Below, one piece after another: positions 16,880 through 30,456 of a stretch of 64,000 nucleotides of DNA. Each line of letters starts with the position of its first letter. The first letter of the stretch is position 1. A program made the translations under genes and the position numbers. Source of the DNA: Candidatus Micropelagos thuwalensis (GTDB lineage Bacteria > Pseudomonadota > Alphaproteobacteria > RS24); NCBI RefSeq assembly GCF_000469155.1, contig NZ_AWXE01000001.1, forward strand, positions 620,001-684,000, given 5' to 3'. Below the pieces are notes generated by a model. The model was not told the origin of the DNA and searched no databases. It was given only the letters and a program-made list of their open reading frames with translations.

Positions 16880-19291
16880 ATGGTTTCAGACCCTTTTGAT
16901 TTAGGCACGGATGATGTGAATAAAAACACAACATCGCATGCCCCAGAACCTCCGCCCCCCAATCATGCAGACACCATGTCAAGTGGGGGAGAAACTATGA
17001 GCCTATCGCAACGCGCAGCGGCGCGCATGCCTTTAGATGCCGGAAATGGTGAACTGGCAAAAGGCATGGAGGATATGAACCCTGAACAACGTGAAGCCGT
17101 TCTCGCACCGGATGGGCCTTTGCTTGTACTGGCAGGGGCAGGTACAGGGAAAACACGCGTCCTTACAACCCGTATTGCACATAAAATTTATACCAAACAG
17201 GCATGGCCAAGCCAGTTTCTCGCCGTAACCTTTACCAATAAAGCCGCGCGGGAAATGAAAGATAGAATTAGCAGTCTTGTCGGCGAACAAGTTGAGGGCA
17301 TGCCGTGGCTCGGAACCTTCCACTCTATTTCAGCAAAAATCCTTCGTCGTCATGCCGAGTTGGTCGGGCTCAGACCTGATTTCACAATTCTCGATACAGA
17401 TGACCAGATAAGATTACTAAGACAACTCATCAAGGCTGAAAATATTGACGATAAACGCTGGCCTGCCCGACAATTGGCATTTCTTGTTGACCGATGGAAG
17501 AACCGAGGATGGCAACCGCATCAAGTTCCCGCCGGAGAAGCAGGAAGTTTTGCCGATGGCGCAGCAGGTAAGCTTTATGAAAGCTATCAAAACCGGCTAA
17601 AAATTCTCAATGCTGTTGATTTTGGTGATTTGTTACTCGAATGTCTGCGCTTATTTCAGGAAAATAATGAGATCTTGCAGGAATATCAGGATCGCTTCCG
17701 TCATATGCTTGTCGATGAATATCAGGATACCAATGCCGTGCAATATTTGTGGCTCCGGCTCTTGGCGCAAAAGCATCATAATATATGTTGTGTCGGGGAT
17801 GACGATCAGTCCATCTATGGGTGGCGGGGCGCTGAAGTCGATAACATTTTAAGATTTGAAAAAGACTTTCCCGGTGCCAGCATTATTCGACTGGAACGTA
17901 ATTATCGCTCAACACCGCATATTCTGGGCGCGGCCTCCGGTCTCATTGAAGCGAATATAAATAGACTCGGTAAAACCCTGTGGACACAGGAAATCGCTGG
18001 AGACAAAGTCAGACTACGAGGCAGTTGGGACGGCGAGGAAGAGGCGCGGGTCACTGCAGATGATATCGAAGCACTTCAAAGAAAAGGACATAATCTAAAT
18101 GAAATTGCCATTCTTGTGCGCGCCTCATTCCAAATGCGAGAATTTGAAGACCGTTTCATGCAACTGGGATTACCCTACCGCGTTATTGGTGGCCCACGCT
18201 TCTATGAGCGCGCTGAAATCAGAGACGCCAATGCCTATTTAAGACTCATCGCCCAACCGGATGATGATTTGGCTTTTGAAAGAATATGCAACAAACCGCG
18301 ACGCGGACTTGGCGATGTTGCTCTACAAAATATTCACAGCACAGCACGCCGTAATTCAATTTCTCTCATGCGTGCTGCCAGAATTTTAATCGACTCGGAC
18401 GAATTAAAGCCCGCAGCACGACGCGCTCTTTCGGGGTTTGTCACCTCTATAGATCGTTGGCGTAATCAAAAAGACAACTTACCGCATAATGAGTTGGCGC
18501 AAGTCGTACTCGATGAAAGCGGTTACACGCAAATGTGGATGGATGATAAATCTCCCGAAGCACCAGGCAAACTAGAAAATCTGAAAGAACTCATCAGATT
18601 CATGGATGATTTTGGATCGCTCAATGCTTATCTGGAGCACATCTCGCTTATCATGGATGCTGAAACAAATGACAGTGAGGAAAAAGTGTCATTAATGACG
18701 CTTCACGCAGCTAAAGGTCTGGAATTTATGACTGTTTTTTTACCTGGCTGGGAGGAAGGATTATTCCCACATCAAAGAAGTCTAGATGAAACGGGTGATC
18801 GTGGCCTCGAAGAGGAAAGACGCTTAGCCTATGTTGGCATCACACGGGCGAAAGAAAATATTACGATTTCTTTTGCCGGTAACAGGCGCATTCACGGGCA
18901 ATGGCAAGCCGCAATACCATCAAGATTTATTGATGAACTTCCCGAAGAGCATGTTGAGCCGTTAGATGCTGAAATTGGATATAATCAAAATCAAGGCTTT
19001 CAAGACAGTTCCCAGAGCCAATTCGTCAAACATTCAACCAGCGACACCTATTCCAGCCCGGGCTGGCAACGGATGCAACGTAACCGAGCCGCGCGTGAGC
19101 AAAATAAGACCATCAATGTCAAAGTCCAAAATACATCATCAACGCATAACACCTTTAAAATTGGAGAACGCGTGTTTCATCAGAAATTCGGCTATGGCAA
19201 AATTGGGTCTATGGATGGTAATAAGCTAACGGTGCATTTCGAGAAAGCCGGCACAAAAAAGGTCATCGACAGCTTCCTCGAGCAAGTCTGA
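16880..19291 (+). CDS. uvrD: UvrD/PcrA-type superfamily 1 DNA helicase
   Basis: 3'-5' helicase for nucleotide-excision and mismatch repair and for clearing RecA or replication blocks. 803 residues. An extra N-terminal 60-70 residues, Pro/polar rich, precede the core MNPEQREAVLAPDGPLLVLAGAGTGKTRV. Motifs are Walker A AGAGTGKT (about 92-99), FTNKAAREMK, the Walker B region LVDEYQDTNAVQYLWL, GDDDQSIYGWRGA (motif III), LERNYRS, and SLMTLHAAKGLEF (motif V) with VGITRAKENI (motif VI). The C-terminal 50 residues (GERVFHQKFGYGKI..FEKAGTKKVI) form the Tudor-like RNAP-binding domain of PcrA/UvrD. No LexA box is seen upstream. Confidence 0.93.
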   Translation: MVSDPFDLGTDDVNKNTTSHAPEPPPPNHADTMSSGGETMSLSQRAAARMPLDAGNGELAKGMEDMNPEQREAVLAPDGPLLVLAGAGTGKTRVLTTRIAHKIYTKQAWPSQFLAVTFTNKAAREMKDRISSLVGEQVEGMPWLGTFHSISAKILRRHAELVGLRPDFTILDTDDQIRLLRQLIKAENIDDKRWPARQLAFLVDRWKNRGWQPHQVPAGEAGSFADGAAGKLYESYQNRLKILNAVDFGDLLLECLRLFQENNEILQEYQDRFRHMLVDEYQDTNAVQYLWLRLLAQKHHNICCVGDDDQSIYGWRGAEVDNILRFEKDFPGASIIRLERNYRSTPHILGAASGLIEANINRLGKTLWTQEIAGDKVRLRGSWDGEEEARVTADDIEALQRKGHNLNEIAILVRASFQMREFEDRFMQLGLPYRVIGGPRFYERAEIRDANAYLRLIAQPDDDLAFERICNKPRRGLGDVALQNIHSTARRNSISLMRAARILIDSDELKPAARRALSGFVTSIDRWRNQKDNLPHNELAQVVLDESGYTQMWMDDKSPEAPGKLENLKELIRFMDDFGSLNAYLEHISLIMDAETNDSEEKVSLMTLHAAKGLEFMTVFLPGWEEGLFPHQRSLDETGDRGLEEERRLAYVGITRAKENITISFAGNRRIHGQWQAAIPSRFIDELPEEHVEPLDAEIGYNQNQGFQDSSQSQFVKHSTSDTYSSPGWQRMQRNRAAREQNKTINVKVQNTSSTHNTFKIGERVFHQKFGYGKIGSMDGNKLTVHFEKAGTKKVIDSFLEQV

Positions 19292-19307
19292 TAGCAATAT
19301 TTAAGAC

Positions 19308-20156
19308 ATGCAAATTTGGAAAGTGATTCTGACCACCAATAATGCAGACGCTGCAGAGGAAAGTCTCTCTGAAGCCGGTGCGGGTGCTGTCTTTGTGACT
19401 GCTTCAGGTAATCGGACACATATTGAGGCCTATTTTCATACGCAACCAGACTTAAACAGGCTGGAAGAAACCCTTCCGCCTCATCAAAACCTTACAACCG
19501 AAATTCTACCTCCATTGGATTGGGTCAGTCATAGTCAAACTGGCCTGCCTGTTATCAAGCAACCACCATTTTTTATTTTTGAGAAGCTAAACCAACCAAA
19601 ACACCCGAATGGCCTGATAAACATTGAGTTGCAAGCTGGTCGGGCATTCGGTTCAGGTCATCATCAAACGACCCGTGGTTGTTTGATGATGCTGGATAAA
19701 TTATTAAAGCGCACACAACCAAAACATATACTCGATCTTGGGTGCGGTAGTGGCATTCTTGCCATTGCATTGGCAAAAGCGACACACAAGAAGATAAAAG
19801 CCAGTGACATTGACCCTGAAGCCGTCGCCATGACGCAAAAAAACAGCTGTCTCAATCATGTCCACCATCTTGTTCAGGTACATGAAAGTGACGGTTTTAA
19901 TCGGTTAGAAAGGGGGCAAAAAACCTTTGATCTAATTGTCGCGAATATTCTGTCGAATACACTCAAAAGGCTTGCCCACGACTTAACTAATAGATTATCT
20001 CCACCGCTATACCCGAATAGAGGCGGCAGTTTGATACTGTCAGGCATATTAAATACACAACAACAACAAATTACCGCCACTATGAGACAATTTGGCTTGT
20101 GCCTTCAGGAAAAAATTATATTAGATGAATGGACGACCTTATGCTTTCGGAGATAA
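19308..20156 (+). CDS. prmA: Ribosomal protein L11 methyltransferase
   Basis: SAM-dependent methyltransferase that trimethylates L11 on lysines and its N terminus. 282 residues. The N-terminal substrate-recognition domain (about 1-90, WKVILTTNNADAAEE..) is followed by the Rossmann methyltransferase domain: GRAFGSGHHQTTRGCL, motif I LDLGCGSGILAIAL, the acidic motif SDIDPEAV, and motif IV IVANILSNTL (the PrmA N-I-L variant). Location between uvrD and pepP with short gaps (16 and 9 bases) suggests a common transcript. Confidence 0.92.
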   Translation: MQIWKVILTTNNADAAEESLSEAGAGAVFVTASGNRTHIEAYFHTQPDLNRLEETLPPHQNLTTEILPPLDWVSHSQTGLPVIKQPPFFIFEKLNQPKHPNGLINIELQAGRAFGSGHHQTTRGCLMMLDKLLKRTQPKHILDLGCGSGILAIALAKATHKKIKASDIDPEAVAMTQKNSCLNHVHHLVQVHESDGFNRLERGQKTFDLIVANILSNTLKRLAHDLTNRLSPPLYPNRGGSLILSGILNTQQQQITATMRQFGLCLQEKIILDEWTTLCFRR

Positions 20157-20165
20157 GCTCAATTC

Positions 20166-21968
20166 ATGCTTCAAAAATTTGATAACAATGCACAACCAGA
20201 TCAAGCCGCCTCAAAACTGGCGCTTCTGCGTCTTGAAATGGACAATGCAGATATCGATGGCTTTATTGTGCCGCGAGAAGATGAGTTTATGGGAGAATAT
20301 GTCCCGGCCTGCGGTGAAAGGTTGAAATGGCTCACCGGCTTTGGTGGGTCAGCAGGCATTGCCATTATACTCAAAAGTAAAGCTGCTTTGTTTCTGGACG
20401 GACGCTATACTTTGGAAGCTGAAAACTATATCGACACAGAAAGTTTGACGATTGTTCCTATCATGCAGGTGTCTATTCATTCCTGGCTCTCTGAAAATCT
20501 AGTTTCAGGCGATAAAATTGCATATGACCCAAAGCTCCACAGCATCGCTCAAATTAAAAAGCTTTCAGCCGCATTGGATAAGCAAGACATCACACTGACA
20601 CCGCTTGACGATAATCTAATTGACTCTCTATGGACTGACCGTCCTGATCCACCAAATGGCGATATTCACCTTCATAACGACGCCTATGCCGGACAGAGTA
20701 GCTCTGATAAGCGCGATAATATTGCGGCACAATTAACCACTGAACAAGCTGATGCTTTACTTATCACACAGCCTGAAAATAGTGCGTGGCTTTTAAACAT
20801 TCGCGGAAACGATGTACCACGCACCCCCTTTGCACTTAGCTTTGCGGTTTTAAAAAAAGATGCATCCGTAGCATGGTTTATCAATCCTGATAGGTTATCG
20901 AGCGACCTTCAGGCACACCTTGGAAGCGATGTCGAAATTATTCCCCCCCAGGATATGAAGACATATCTTGAGAAGCTGACAGGCAATGTGGTAGTTGATC
21001 CGTCGCATACGCCGCAATATTTCAAGAATATTTTGCAAGACAAAGCAGTGGAAGGCAAAGACCCTTGTAATCTTAAAAAAGCCTGTAAGAACCCCATAGA
21101 AATTGAAGGCGCAAAAGCCGCGCATATCCGCGACGGCGCCGCGCTATGCAAATTTTTACACTGGCTCGATATAACTGCGCCTGCAGGAAGTGTTTCAGAA
21201 ATAGATGCTGTCAGTTATTTGGAACAATGCCGACAAGAGACAGGCGAATTGAAAGACTTAAGCTTTGACACGATTTCAGGTAGCGGGCCAAATGGGGCGA
21301 TTGTTCACTACCGCGTCAATAATGAAAGTAACCGTACGTTACAGGCGGGGGATTTATATCTTGTCGATAGTGGCGGACAATATCTGGACGGCACAACAGA
21401 TGTCACGCGAACAGTGCTTATTGATGGCGCACCTCCACCCGACATGGCGATTGAGGCATTTACCCGCGTTTTAAAAGGCCACATCGCGTTAGCGACAGCA
21501 CGGTTTCCAGAAAATACAGACGGCGTAGCGCTTGATGCATTAGCAAGAGCACCTCTTTGGGCTGGAGGATTGGATTTTGATCATGGCACAGGTCATGGTG
21601 TTGGAAGTTATCTATCAGTCCATGAAGGGCCACAGCGCATTTCTAAAGGGGGTACTCAGGCACTTATGCCAGGGATGATTGTTTCCAATGAACCGGGGTT
21701 TTATCAAAAAGGTGAATTTGGAGTCCGGATTGAAAACTTACAATTTGTGACCTCTCCCGAAAAAATTAATGACGGACAGCGTCAAATGATGGGCTTTGAA
21801 GTGCTGACACTCGCACCAATTGACAAAAGACTGATAAACGTAGATTTGCTCGTCACCCAAGAACGAGAATGGCTAAATAACTATCATAAGCAAGTTTTTG
21901 ATACGCTCTCCTCGCTATTAGAAGCCGACACAAAGGCATGGCTTCAGCACAGTTGTGCACCACTTTAG
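20166..21968 (+). CDS. pepP: Xaa-Pro aminopeptidase (M24B, long form)
   Basis: Removes N-terminal residues preceding proline. 600 residues is the long alphaproteobacterial/eukaryotic-cytosolic type with two creatinase-N-like domains before the catalytic pita-bread domain. Metal ligands are visible as DSGGQYLDGTTDVTRT (two Asp, about 404-417), GTGHGVGSYLSVHEGP (His, around 474-489), SNEPGFYQ (Glu) and GVRIENL (Glu). The start region MLQKF..ASKLALLRLEM and GGSAGIAII are typical. It begins 9 bases after prmA. Confidence 0.92.
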   Translation: MLQKFDNNAQPDQAASKLALLRLEMDNADIDGFIVPREDEFMGEYVPACGERLKWLTGFGGSAGIAIILKSKAALFLDGRYTLEAENYIDTESLTIVPIMQVSIHSWLSENLVSGDKIAYDPKLHSIAQIKKLSAALDKQDITLTPLDDNLIDSLWTDRPDPPNGDIHLHNDAYAGQSSSDKRDNIAAQLTTEQADALLITQPENSAWLLNIRGNDVPRTPFALSFAVLKKDASVAWFINPDRLSSDLQAHLGSDVEIIPPQDMKTYLEKLTGNVVVDPSHTPQYFKNILQDKAVEGKDPCNLKKACKNPIEIEGAKAAHIRDGAALCKFLHWLDITAPAGSVSEIDAVSYLEQCRQETGELKDLSFDTISGSGPNGAIVHYRVNNESNRTLQAGDLYLVDSGGQYLDGTTDVTRTVLIDGAPPPDMAIEAFTRVLKGHIALATARFPENTDGVALDALARAPLWAGGLDFDHGTGHGVGSYLSVHEGPQRISKGGTQALMPGMIVSNEPGFYQKGEFGVRIENLQFVTSPEKINDGQRQMMGFEVLTLAPIDKRLINVDLLVTQEREWLNNYHKQVFDTLSSLLEADTKAWLQHSCAPL

Positions 21969-22203
21969 TCGCCAGATAATCAATTTAGAGTTTAGAAAAA
22001 AATTATCACTATCCTCAGTTGGTAGTATTTGCCCGTATTAACCTGTTATGCATGAAATGTAATAAGGGGGGAATAAACGCGCAAAAAGAAATGCCAAAAA
22101 GAAATGCTATGAATAAAAAAATAATCAAAAGAAAAGTGCTGAGAACTAAAGCTCGCCCCCTTCTGAATTTAAATACGATATTGAAACATCTGTTAAATTT
22201 CTC

Positions 22204-26370
<4,167 letters not shown>

Positions 26371-26388
26371 CAACTCTGCGCGCCTACG

Positions 26389-27204
26389 CTAGAAAATTGA
26401 TTGCCAGAATTTTCTAAACCAAGAGGTTTCTTCTACTTCGGGGCTAAAATCCCGGTCTACAAGCATGCGGTAACTGTCTTTATACCACTCGCTATCAGGA
26501 TAATTATAGCCAAGCACGGCAGCTGTAGAGCGTGCTTCAGACTCTATACCCAGTGTCAGATATATCTCGGTCAAACGATGTAAGGCCTCTTCTACGTGGG
26601 AAGTGGTCTGGTATTTCAATAGGACATTTCTAAATCGCTTAGAGGCGGCAATATAAAACTGGTTCTTCATATAGAAACGCCCTACCTCCATCTCCTTACC
26701 TGCGAGATGGTCATAGGTTAAATCCAGTTTCAAAGTCGCATCACGCGCATAATCAGTTTCAGGATATCGCCTTATGACATCTCTAAGCGCTTGAACCGCA
26801 AGTTCAGTATTTTTCTGATCTCTCGAAACGTCTGAAATTTGTTCATAATAGCTTTGGGCTATCAGATAATAGGCATAGGGAGCGTTTTTATTACCCGGAT
26901 GAAGTGCCAAGAAGCGACGTGCTGTTAACACGGCGTCAGAATATTTATTCTGCTGGTAATAGGAATAGGCTGACATCAGCATTGCCCTGCGTGCCCATAT
27001 GGAATATGGGTGCTGACGCTCTACTTCGTCAAACTCCAGTGCCGCCCGACGGAAGTTTCTCTCTTTGAGAGAGTCGAATGCTTGATTGTAAATCTCTTCA
27101 ACAGACCGCTCAACATATTCCGGTTCATCATTGGTAGATGAACAAGCAACCAGTGTGAACATAATAAGAAGCAAAAAGAGACGTGAAAGCATTTTTGAAG
27201 TCAT
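26389..27204 (-). CDS. bamD: Outer-membrane assembly lipoprotein BamD
   Basis: Essential lipoprotein of the BAM complex that inserts beta-barrel proteins. I start at the ATG at 27204 (MTSKMLSRLFLLLIMF); a TTG three codons upstream is less likely. The signal peptide ends in a lipobox LVACSS with the acylated Cys near residue 21. TPR-like repeats follow: YNQAFDSLKERNFRRAALEFDEVERQHPYS, YYQQNKYSDAVLTARRFLALHP, and later copies. 271 residues, normal. It lies between lpxC and recN, as in many alphaproteobacteria. Confidence 0.93.
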   Translation of the reverse strand: MTSKMLSRLFLLLIMFTLVACSSTNDEPEYVERSVEEIYNQAFDSLKERNFRRAALEFDEVERQHPYSIWARRAMLMSAYSYYQQNKYSDAVLTARRFLALHPGNKNAPYAYYLIAQSYYEQISDVSRDQKNTELAVQALRDVIRRYPETDYARDATLKLDLTYDHLAGKEMEVGRFYMKNQFYIAASKRFRNVLLKYQTTSHVEEALHRLTEIYLTLGIESEARSTAAVLGYNYPDSEWYKDSYRMLVDRDFSPEVEETSWFRKFWQSIF

Positions 27205-27373
27205 ATTTATCAATTATCGCATTTTTGAATCGCAAGCCTGACTTTGACGTCATTTCATAGGGAAAGCAAGCCTTTGAGAGCTTTATAGAAAAATAATTCT
27301 CATAATAAGAAATAGGTATAAATTATTGAAGGTCTAAGCTCGAAAAAATTAAAAAATGAATAATTACAGACGA

Positions 27374-28354
27374 TTATTCAGCGGCAACAACCTTTACTGC
27401 ATCACAATCTTCAGGGGTAATAATTTCAAAAGCATCATCATTACTAAAAAGAGCTGAGAGAAGCTTATAATGTAAGGCGTGACCTGACTTATGGGCATTA
27501 TAGCGACCAAGAATACGAACACCGGCAAGATATAAATCGCCAACAGCATCAAGAATTTTATGACGGATAAACTCATCAGAAAATCTAAGACCCTCATCAT
27601 TAAGAACGCGGTCACCATCAATCACAACAGCATTGTCCAGAGAGCCGCCAAGAGCTAGACCTGCGGCGTGCATGGCTTGAACATCCTGGAGCATACCGAA
27701 AGTACGCGCGTTACAAATTTGGTCGCGGAAATTATCTCCAGAAAGAACAAACTCACCCCTTTGAGTGCCGATAACAGGATTGTCGAAATCAATTTGAGCT
27801 TCATAGACACTTTCATCATCAGGCATGAGCTCACAGAACTTATCACCATCTTCGACACGCACAGGCTTTGTAATGCGAAGCATACGTCTTAACTCAGGTA
27901 AATCCTGAAGACCGACACTTTCGATAAGCCTAACAAATTCGCAAGAACTACCATCAAGAACAGGAACTTCGGCACCATCTATTTCAATAATGGCATTATC
28001 AACGCCTAAACCTGCAAGAGCAGCCATTAAATGCTCGATTGTACCAACAGAATGACCGAATTGATTACCGATAGTTGTGCAGAAAGTGACCTGACAGACC
28101 TGACCAAAAAGTGCTGGAATTACAGCTTCTTCGGGGTTTTCAACATCAGTTCTAACAAAAATAATACCGGTATTCGCAGGTGCAGGACGCATGTTGATTT
28201 TGACATCAGCGCCAGAATGTAGACCAGTTCCTTCGCAGGAAACAGAGGTAAGAAGAGTTGTCTGATAGCGTCCCTCGGCTGCCGCAAGACGCGCAAACGG
28301 TACAGCATCAAACTGTTCATGTATCTGTGCGACTGATACGGGTGGAGGTGCCAT
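27374..28354 (-). CDS. lpxC: UDP-3-O-acyl-N-acetylglucosamine deacetylase
   Basis: Zinc deacetylase catalysing the committed step of lipid A synthesis. 326 residues. The first 30 residues are an extra N-terminal segment before the family start (YQTTLLTSVSCEGTGLHSG). Zinc ligands are the His in GTIEHLMAAL and the His and Asp in RHKILDAVGD, and the general His lies in HKSGHALHYKLL. EVPVLDGSSCEF is also conserved. A 221-base untranslated interval separates it from ftsZ, and a hairpin lies about 23 bases before its ATG. It therefore may be transcribed apart from the dcw block. Confidence 0.95.
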   Translation of the reverse strand: MAPPPVSVAQIHEQFDAVPFARLAAAEGRYQTTLLTSVSCEGTGLHSGADVKINMRPAPANTGIIFVRTDVENPEEAVIPALFGQVCQVTFCTTIGNQFGHSVGTIEHLMAALAGLGVDNAIIEIDGAEVPVLDGSSCEFVRLIESVGLQDLPELRRMLRITKPVRVEDGDKFCELMPDDESVYEAQIDFDNPVIGTQRGEFVLSGDNFRDQICNARTFGMLQDVQAMHAAGLALGGSLDNAVVIDGDRVLNDEGLRFSDEFIRHKILDAVGDLYLAGVRILGRYNAHKSGHALHYKLLSALFSNDDAFEIITPEDCDAVKVVAAE

Positions 28355-28376
28355 TTATAAGTAACCCTTTAAAATT

Positions 28377-28391
28377 TCCGGCGTAACCGGA
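28377..28391 (-). promoter_or_regulatory. Small hairpin in the lpxC leader
   Basis: TCCGG (28377-28381) and CCGGA (28387-28391) form a 5-bp stem with a 5-base loop, about 23 bases upstream of the lpxC ATG on the minus strand. On the plus strand the same repeat is followed by a T7 run (28396 onward), so it might act as a terminator for opposite-strand transcripts. Function is inferred from structure only. Confidence 0.35.
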
Positions 28392-28522
28392 TAAGTTTTT
28401 TTATTCTGATGTATCAAACTGACGGTTTGTGCATACATCACGTAGTATTAGGTACTAAAGGACTATCGTCATTACAAATAACATATTGTTTCGATTTGTT
28501 ACTTAGTTTCAGAAAGTTACCA

Positions 28523-28566
28523 CCCTATGAGGATTTGGATGGATCCTCAAAGCAAACCTCATAGGG
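28523..28566 (-). terminator. Inverted repeat after ftsZ, candidate terminator/attenuator
   Basis: CCCTATGAGG (28523-28532) is a perfect 10-bp inverted repeat of CCTCATAGGG (28557-28566), starting 9 bases after the ftsZ stop on the transcribed strand. The loop contains a nested GAGGAT/ATCCTC repeat that could form an alternative hairpin. No strong U-tract follows, so it may be an mRNA 3'-end stabiliser or a factor-dependent terminator. It separates the dcw transcript from lpxC. Confidence 0.55.
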
Positions 28567-28575
28567 CGGTTAGAA

Positions 28576-30273
28576 TTAATCCTGCCGACGGAGAAAGGCA
28601 GGGATATCCAGTTGTGCATCTTCGTAACCGGATATCATGTTAGGTTGCATACTCGTTTGAACCATTGGCGGCTCAGGAGCATAAGTGGGTTCAGCTGTTA
28701 CCTGAAACCCGCTTTGGTCTGTTTCGCGTGGGGTTGGAATTGCTTCCTCAGGCGGCACAACCGGATCATCAACTTCAATTTCCACAGGATTATCAAGAGG
28801 TTCCTGCATACGCTCATTGGGCCCCTCATGGGTCACAACGGAGTCGAACAGATTGTTGATATCCGTGGCATCAGTCGGCTCACTCACATCTGCATTATTC
28901 ACTATACCGGCATCAGCAGGTTCCGCTTCTTGAACAGATGCTGTGGTCTGCTGAGACTCACTTGGCACAGGTTCTTCATTAGGGTTTAGTAGAACGGATG
29001 TTTCCTCATCATTCTTGCGCCCCCCTAAAACACGCTCAAGGAAACCTCTGGAGCGTTTACGATGTCTTGTAACTCTTGGTTCTTCAGGCTTCGGAACCAG
29101 GAAAGTAGGTACGGATGCAGTCTCCTGCTCTTCCTCGGCCATTTGCTCGACCATAGATTCTGACGCTTCATCAATTTCTAGAATTTCGACATCATTGTCT
29201 TCAACCAAAACATCATCTTCAGTAATGGCAGTTTCCTGTGGAGTTGGTGCAACCGTTGCTTCTGGGCGTTCCATAGGCACAACACGCGGACCGCGTTGCA
29301 CAGTTTCATCAGCATCAATCCCTGTCGCAACAACAGATACGCGGATAACCCCGGCAAGGGCATCATCATAAATTGCGCCGATAATAATATTTGCATCTGT
29401 GGCAACCTCGCGCTTGATGCGGTTAGCGGCTTCATCAACTTCATATAGCGTCATATCTTGTCCGCCTGTAATATTGATAAGCACCCCACTCGCGCCCTGC
29501 ATAGAGTCGTCTTCCAGAAGTGGATTAGCAATTGCAGCTTCAGCAGCTTCAAGAGCCCGATTAGGGCCATCTGCCTCACCCGTTCCCATCATAGCTTTAC
29601 CCATTTCATTCATGACCATGCGGACATCAGCAAAATCAAGATTAATTAAACCCGGTTTGGTCATCAAATCCGTTACACTCGCAACGCCTGAATGAAGCAC
29701 TTCATCAGCAATAGCAAAGGCTTCAACAAAACCCGTTTGCTCATTGGCAACCCGGAAAAGATTCTGGTTTGGAATGATAATCAGTGTATCCACTTCTTTT
29801 GAAAGTGCGTTAATACCTGTATCTGCAGACCGCATTCGGCGCGGCCCTTCAAATTCAAATGGCTTGGTAACAACACCAATGGTTAAGATACCCTGCTCAC
29901 GACATGCACGGGCAATAACAGCCGCAGCGCCTGTTCCGGTACCACCGCCCATGCCTGCAGTCACAAACGCCATATGCGCACCTTGTATCTGGTCGACAAT
30001 CTCTGCCATCGCTTCTTCAGCAGCAGCACGCCCCACTTCCGGGTCAGATCCTGCGCCAAGACCTTCAGTAAGTTGCGCGCCAATTTGAATGCGACGGTCT
30101 GCTTTACTGTTTGCGAGAGCCTGAGCGTCGGTATTAGCAACAACAAAATCAACACCCTCAAGACCTGCTGTAATCATATTATTTACAGCGTTACCACCTG
30201 CTCCACCGACACCAATGACGGTAATGCGAGGTTTAAGTTCCCTTTTTGGAGGAACAGTCAGTTGGATACTCAT
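28576..30273 (-). CDS. ftsZ: Cell division protein FtsZ
   Basis: Tubulin-like GTPase forming the Z-ring. The ATG at 30273 ([33 protein letters not shown]) has a strong RBS (AAAGGAG). A more upstream in-frame codon would read through it. 565 residues: a GTPase core of about 320 residues with the signature [11 protein letters not shown] and T7-loop [11 protein letters not shown], followed by a long acidic/Pro-rich linker of roughly 230 residues, and the conserved C-terminal FtsA-binding peptide [10 protein letters not shown] at the extreme end. The extended linker is typical of alphaproteobacterial FtsZ. It is followed by an inverted repeat. Confidence 0.97.
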   Translation of the reverse strand: MSIQLTVPPKRELKPRITVIGVGGAGGNAVNNMITAGLEGVDFVVANTDAQALANSKADRRIQIGAQLTEGLGAGSDPEVGRAAAEEAMAEIVDQIQGAHMAFVTAGMGGGTGTGAAAVIARACREQGILTIGVVTKPFEFEGPRRMRSADTGINALSKEVDTLIIIPNQNLFRVANEQTGFVEAFAIADEVLHSGVASVTDLMTKPGLINLDFADVRMVMNEMGKAMMGTGEADGPNRALEAAEAAIANPLLEDDSMQGASGVLINITGGQDMTLYEVDEAANRIKREVATDANIIIGAIYDDALAGVIRVSVVATGIDADETVQRGPRVVPMERPEATVAPTPQETAITEDDVLVEDNDVEILEIDEASESMVEQMAEEEQETASVPTFLVPKPEEPRVTRHRKRSRGFLERVLGGRKNDEETSVLLNPNEEPVPSESQQTTASVQEAEPADAGIVNNADVSEPTDATDINNLFDSVVTHEGPNERMQEPLDNPVEIEVDDPVVPPEEAIPTPRETDQSGFQVTAEPTYAPEPPMVQTSMQPNMISGYEDAQLDIPAFLRRQD

Positions 30274-30455
30274 GATTTTCTCCTTTCTTTCGAACACCCG
30301 TTAGGGGCCGAAATAGCGCAATCAGGCCCTTCAGTAATATACACTGTGAGATCCATGACCTGAAGCATTTGTGTTCGGCTAAAATCTACCGAACGGGACA
30401 AACCGAGACCGGTTTGCGTGAATGGAAAGACAATATTCATCCGCATTCTTTCCAT
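30270..30455 (-). CDS. Candidate 61-residue small protein between ftsA and ftsZ
   Basis: The ATG at 30455 lies one base after the ftsA stop, and the TGA at 30272-30270 overlaps the ftsZ ATG as ATGA. AAAAGGAA lies about 10 bases before the ATG. The product starts [20 protein letters not shown], has a middle [15 protein letters not shown] and ends SKERRKS. There is no signal peptide or known domain. The one-base gap and four-base overlap match the packing of nearly all other dcw junctions, which is the main reason to list it. Against it, two inverted repeats and a promoter-like sequence lie in the same interval, so the frame may be an untranslated leader that is open by chance. Confidence 0.35.
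   Translation of the reverse strand: MERMRMNIVFPFTQTGLGLSRSVDFSRTQMLQVMDLTVYITEGPDCAISAPNGCSKERRKS
30336..30364 (-). promoter_or_regulatory. Possible ftsZ-proximal promoter
   Basis: On the minus strand TTCAGG (30364-30359) is followed after 17 bases by TATATT (30341-30336), giving a weak -35 and a good -10 about 60 bases before the ftsZ ATG. An extra promoter near ftsZ is common in dcw clusters. I see no clear CtrA site (TTAA-N7-TTAA) here. Low-confidence pattern match. Confidence 0.3.
30373..30416 (-). repeat. Two adjacent inverted repeats in the ftsA-ftsZ interval
   Basis: GTTCGG (30373-30378) pairs with CCGAAC (30389-30394) around a 10-base loop. Immediately beside it CAAACCG (30399-30405) pairs perfectly with CGGTTTG (30410-30416) around a 4-base loop. 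Together they would form two consecutive stem-loops in the transcript 100-140 bases ahead of ftsZ. They could be an mRNA processing or regulatory structure, or protein operators. No function is assigned. Confidence 0.45.
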
Positions 30456-30456
30456 A

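Noticed and set aside
28612-29371. Plus-strand open frames opposite ftsZ
   Set aside because: They mirror the acidic linker codons of ftsZ; the low-complexity antisense protein has no family resemblance.
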